A stretch of 17,167 bases of DNA from NCBI GenBank assembly GCA_031177555.1, contig JAPSGM010000012.1, positions 1 through 17,167 on the forward strand, given 5' to 3'. A program made the translations under genes and the position numbers. A model generated the notes under the pieces. It did not search any database and was not told the origin of the DNA. It saw only the letters and a list, made by a program, of their open reading frames with translations. Positions 14,850 to 17,167 of this stretch are shown here, piece by piece; within the stretch, counting starts at the first letter, position 1, and the number at the start of each line of letters is the position of its first letter. Source of the stretch: Chloroflexota bacterium. GTDB taxonomy: Bacteria; Chloroflexota; Limnocylindria; QHBO01.

Positions 14850-16382
14850 ATGCTCGAGACTCCCGTCGCCATCCTGGCGGCGCTCGGCGCACTGGTGGCG
14901 GGCGTTGCCATCGGGTATCTGGCGCGCCGGTACCTTGCGGCCAGCGCCGTCAAGCACGCCGAGAGCTACGCCGAGAGGATCGTCGCCGAGGCGCGCGCCA
15001 AGCAGAAGGAGATCGTGCTGGAGGGCAAGGACCAGGCCCTGCAGGCGCAGCGTGCCGCCGAGGAAGAGGGGCGCGAGAAGCGCGCCGACCTGCAGCGACA
15101 GGAGCGCCTCCTCCTCGATCGGTCCGAGAGCTTGGACCGCAAGGTGGAGGCGCTCGAGCGTCGCGAGCAGGGCTTCGAGGAGCGGCAGCGCGAGGTGGAC
15201 GACGAGCGGGCGCGCATCACCGAGCTGCACCAGCGCCAGCTCGTCGCGCTGGAGCGGGTCAGCGGCCTGTCGGTGGCGGAGGCGCGCCAGAGCCTGATCA
15301 CCCAGATCGTGGACGAGGCCCAGGCGGAGGCGCAGCACCGCGTGCGCGAGATCGAGCGGCGCGCCAGCGACGAGGGCGACGAGCGTGCCCGGCGCATCCT
15401 GACCACCGTCATGCAGCGCATCGCCGCGGACCACACCTCCGAGGCGACGGTCACGGTCGTCGCCCTGCCCAGCGAGGAGATGAAGGGGCGCATCATCGGC
15501 CGCGAGGGTCGGAACATCCGGGCGCTGGAGCAGGCGACCGGGGTGGACCTCATCATCGACGACACGCCCGAAGCGGTGGTCCTGTCCGGGTTCGACCCGG
15601 TTCGGCGCGAGGTCGCCCGCATGGCGCTCACCAAGCTGATCAGCGACGGCCGCATCCATCCGGGCCGCATCGAGGAGACGGTGGCCAAGTGCCGCGCCGA
15701 GATCGAGTCGGTCATGCGCCAGGCGGGGGAGCAGGCCGCCTACGATGCCGGCGTGCCGGGGCTGCACCCGGAGCTCATCAAGCTGCTGGGCCGGCTGAAG
15801 TACCGCACCAGCTACGGACAGAACGTGCTGAACCACTGCATCGAGACGGCGCGCCTGTCCGGACTGCTGGCCGCCGAGATCGGCGCCAACGTGGCCGAGA
15901 GCAAGAAGGGCGGCCTGCTGCACGACATCGGCAAGGCGGTCGACCACGAGGTCGAGGGCCCGCATGCCCAGATCGGCGCCGATATCGCCTCGCGCTACGG
16001 CGTCAACGCCATCGTCTGCAACTCCATCGCCGCGCACCACCAGGAGGTGGAGCAGGAATCGGTGGAGGCGACGGTGGTCCAGATCGCCGATGCCATCAGC
16101 GCCTCCCGGCCGGGGGCGCGCGGCGAGAGCCTGGACAACTACGTCAAGCGCCTGGACGACCTGCAGCAGATCGCCCTCAGCTTCCCGGGCGTCGAGCGCT
16201 GCTATGCCATCCAGGCCGGCCGTGAGATCCGGATCCTGGTCAAGCCGGAGGATGTCGATGACCTGGCCTCGTCCCGGCTGGCCCGCGACGTGGTCAGGAA
16301 GATCGAGGAGTCGCTCCAGTACCCGGGGCAGATCAAGGTGACGGTCATCCGGGAAACGCGGGCCGTCGACTACGCCCGATGA
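14850..16382 (+). CDS. rny: Ribonuclease Y (RNase Y)
   Basis: RNase Y is a membrane-anchored endoribonuclease that starts mRNA decay in bacteria lacking or not relying on RNase E. The 510 residues have the standard layout: an N-terminal membrane helix (about 6-26), a long charged coiled coil (about 35-195), a KH domain with GRIIGREGRNIR (213-224) and IDDTPE, and an HD domain with metal-site residues around NHCIE (328-332), HDIGK (358-362) and AAHHQE (394-399). The length is typical. ATG at 14850 has a strong Shine-Dalgarno (GGAGG, 5-nt spacing) that can be covered by a local hairpin. The TGA stop overlaps the ymdB ATG (ATGA at 16379-16382), indicating coupling. The rny-ymdB order is conserved in many Gram-positive-type genomes, often near recA as here. 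Confidence 0.97.
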   Translation: MLETPVAILAALGALVAGVAIGYLARRYLAASAVKHAESYAERIVAEARAKQKEIVLEGKDQALQAQRAAEEEGREKRADLQRQERLLLDRSESLDRKVEALERREQGFEERQREVDDERARITELHQRQLVALERVSGLSVAEARQSLITQIVDEAQAEAQHRVREIERRASDEGDERARRILTTVMQRIAADHTSEATVTVVALPSEEMKGRIIGREGRNIRALEQATGVDLIIDDTPEAVVLSGFDPVRREVARMALTKLISDGRIHPGRIEETVAKCRAEIESVMRQAGEQAAYDAGVPGLHPELIKLLGRLKYRTSYGQNVLNHCIETARLSGLLAAEIGANVAESKKGGLLHDIGKAVDHEVEGPHAQIGADIASRYGVNAIVCNSIAAHHQEVEQESVEATVVQIADAISASRPGARGESLDNYVKRLDDLQQIALSFPGVERCYAIQAGREIRILVKPEDVDDLASSRLARDVVRKIEESLQYPGQIKVTVIRETRAVDYAR

Positions 16383-17167
16383 CCGATCGCGCCGCGCTGC
16401 TGCGGTGCATGGTCATCGGGGACATCATCGGCAAGCCGGGCCGCCAGGCGGTCGGCCACTCGCTGGGCGACCTGCGCGCCGAGCTCGACGTGGACATGGT
16501 CATCGCCAACGGCGAGAACGTGGCGGCCGGTGCCGGGCTGACGCCCAGCCTGGCCGAGGAGCTGCTGAGCAGCGGGATCGACGTCATCACCAGCGGCAAC
16601 CACATCTGGGACAAGCGCGAGGTGTACGACTACCTCGACTCGGGGCGGCCGGTGCTGCGCCCGTTGAATTACCCCGACCAGGCGCCCGGCCGCGGCTGGC
16701 TGATCCACGAGCTGCCCGACGGCGAGCACGTGGCGGTGGTCAACATCATGGGCCGCGTCTTCATGAACCAGCTCGATTCGCCGTTCGAGGCGATGGACGC
16801 CCTGCTGGACGGCGCCGCCGAGCCCCTGCCGCCGATCCGCATCGTCGACTTCCACTGCGAGATCACGTCAGAGAAGAACGCCATGGGCTGGTTCCTGGAC
16901 GGGCGGGTGAGCGGCGTGGTGGGCAGCCACACCCACGTGCCGACCGCCGACGGACGGGTCCTGCCCCAGGGGACCGCGTACATCAGCGACATCGGCATGA
17001 CCGGCCCGCGTGACTCGATCATCGGCTTCAGCCTGGAGTCTGTCCTGCCCCGATTCCTGACGCACCTGCCCACTCGATTCCAGGTGGCCGCCGGACCGGT
17101 CAGCCTCAACGCCGTGGTGCTGACCGTCCAGCGGGCGACCGGGCGGGCGGTCGCGATCGAGCAGGTC
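16379..17167 (+). CDS. ymdB: YmdB-family metallophosphoesterase (extreme C-terminus cut by window edge)
   Basis: A calcineurin-like phosphodiesterase of the YmdB/TIGR00282 family, shown in Bacillus to act on 2',3'-cyclic nucleotides and to affect biofilm and motility choice. Visible dimetal-site motifs are GDIIGKPGR (14-22), NGEN (44-47), GNHIWDKREV (73-82), DFHCEITSEK (157-166), VGSHTHVPTAD (181-191) and YISDIGMTGPRDSIIG (201-216). DFHCE replaces the usual DFHAE, a change next to but not at the ligand residues. 263 residues are visible and the family is about 260-280 long, so only a few may be missing. The start ATG overlaps the rny stop; the two proteins are probably made together. Confidence 0.94.
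   Translation, partial: MTDRAALLRCMVIGDIIGKPGRQAVGHSLGDLRAELDVDMVIANGENVAAGAGLTPSLAEELLSSGIDVITSGNHIWDKREVYDYLDSGRPVLRPLNYPDQAPGRGWLIHELPDGEHVAVVNIMGRVFMNQLDSPFEAMDALLDGAAEPLPPIRIVDFHCEITSEKNAMGWFLDGRVSGVVGSHTHVPTADGRVLPQGTAYISDIGMTGPRDSIIGFSLESVLPRFLTHLPTRFQVAAGPVSLNAVVLTVQRATGRAVAIEQV

Noticed and set aside
14779..15297. Plus-strand frame starting in the rny leader and running into rny
   Set aside because: It is out of frame with rny, Arg/Ser-rich, and overlaps the coiled-coil coding region; no ribosome site supports it.
13437..16040. 867-codon minus-strand open frame across the LLM and rny genes
   Set aside because: It is antisense to two confidently identified genes and has shadow-type composition.

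Overview
This GC-rich window carries ordinary bacterial chromosomal genes. No rRNA, tRNA, insertion sequence, phage gene or CRISPR array was seen. The gene content and order fit a Chloroflexota-like bacterium or a similar GC-rich lineage: ruvB-DUF2905 near queA and tgt, recA-recX followed by rny-ymdB, an LLM-class F420-type oxidoreductase, and several apparently leaderless starts. The lineage is inferred from content and style only; a marker-gene tree would be needed to settle it.

Left part (1-5382). Three minus-strand genes encode a molybdenum hydroxylase large subunit of the xanthine dehydrogenase type (cut by the left edge), a D-aminoacylase-like amidohydrolase and an adenosine/adenine deaminase-family enzyme. 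The last two overlap by 4 nt. A MocA-like molybdenum cofactor nucleotidyltransferase is divergent from them, separated by 23 nt. With the AzgA-type purine permease at 6830, these suggest purine uptake, deamination and oxidation, with cofactor maturation for the oxidase. A short relic of an EAL-domain (c-di-GMP phosphodiesterase) gene lies on the plus strand at about 1955-2110.

Middle (5383-11266). Two tandem hairpins precede ruvB. The ruvB start region holds a promoter, a near-consensus LexA-type (SOS) operator, and an 8-codon leader ORF whose stop overlaps the TTG start of ruvB. DUF2905, the purine permease, a strong 14-bp stem terminator and queA follow. An unrecognised minus-strand gene sits between queA and tgt and is transcribed divergently from tgt across overlapping -10 elements. 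queA and tgt act together in queuosine tRNA modification.

Right part (11267-17167). A small basic protein gene leads into recA and recX. Next comes a DUF1801 gene broken by two single-base insertions, then an LLM-class oxidoreductase. The window ends with the translationally coupled pair rny (RNase Y) and ymdB (cut by the right edge, nearly complete). rny has a long predicted leader with two stem-loops, one of which covers its Shine-Dalgarno sequence.

No new multi-gene system was found. The most interesting signals are regulatory (the ruvB leader and SOS-like box, recurrent leaderless promoters, the rny leader) and evolutionary (the EAL relic, the double frameshift, unusual active-site residues in Tgt and the amidohydrolase).
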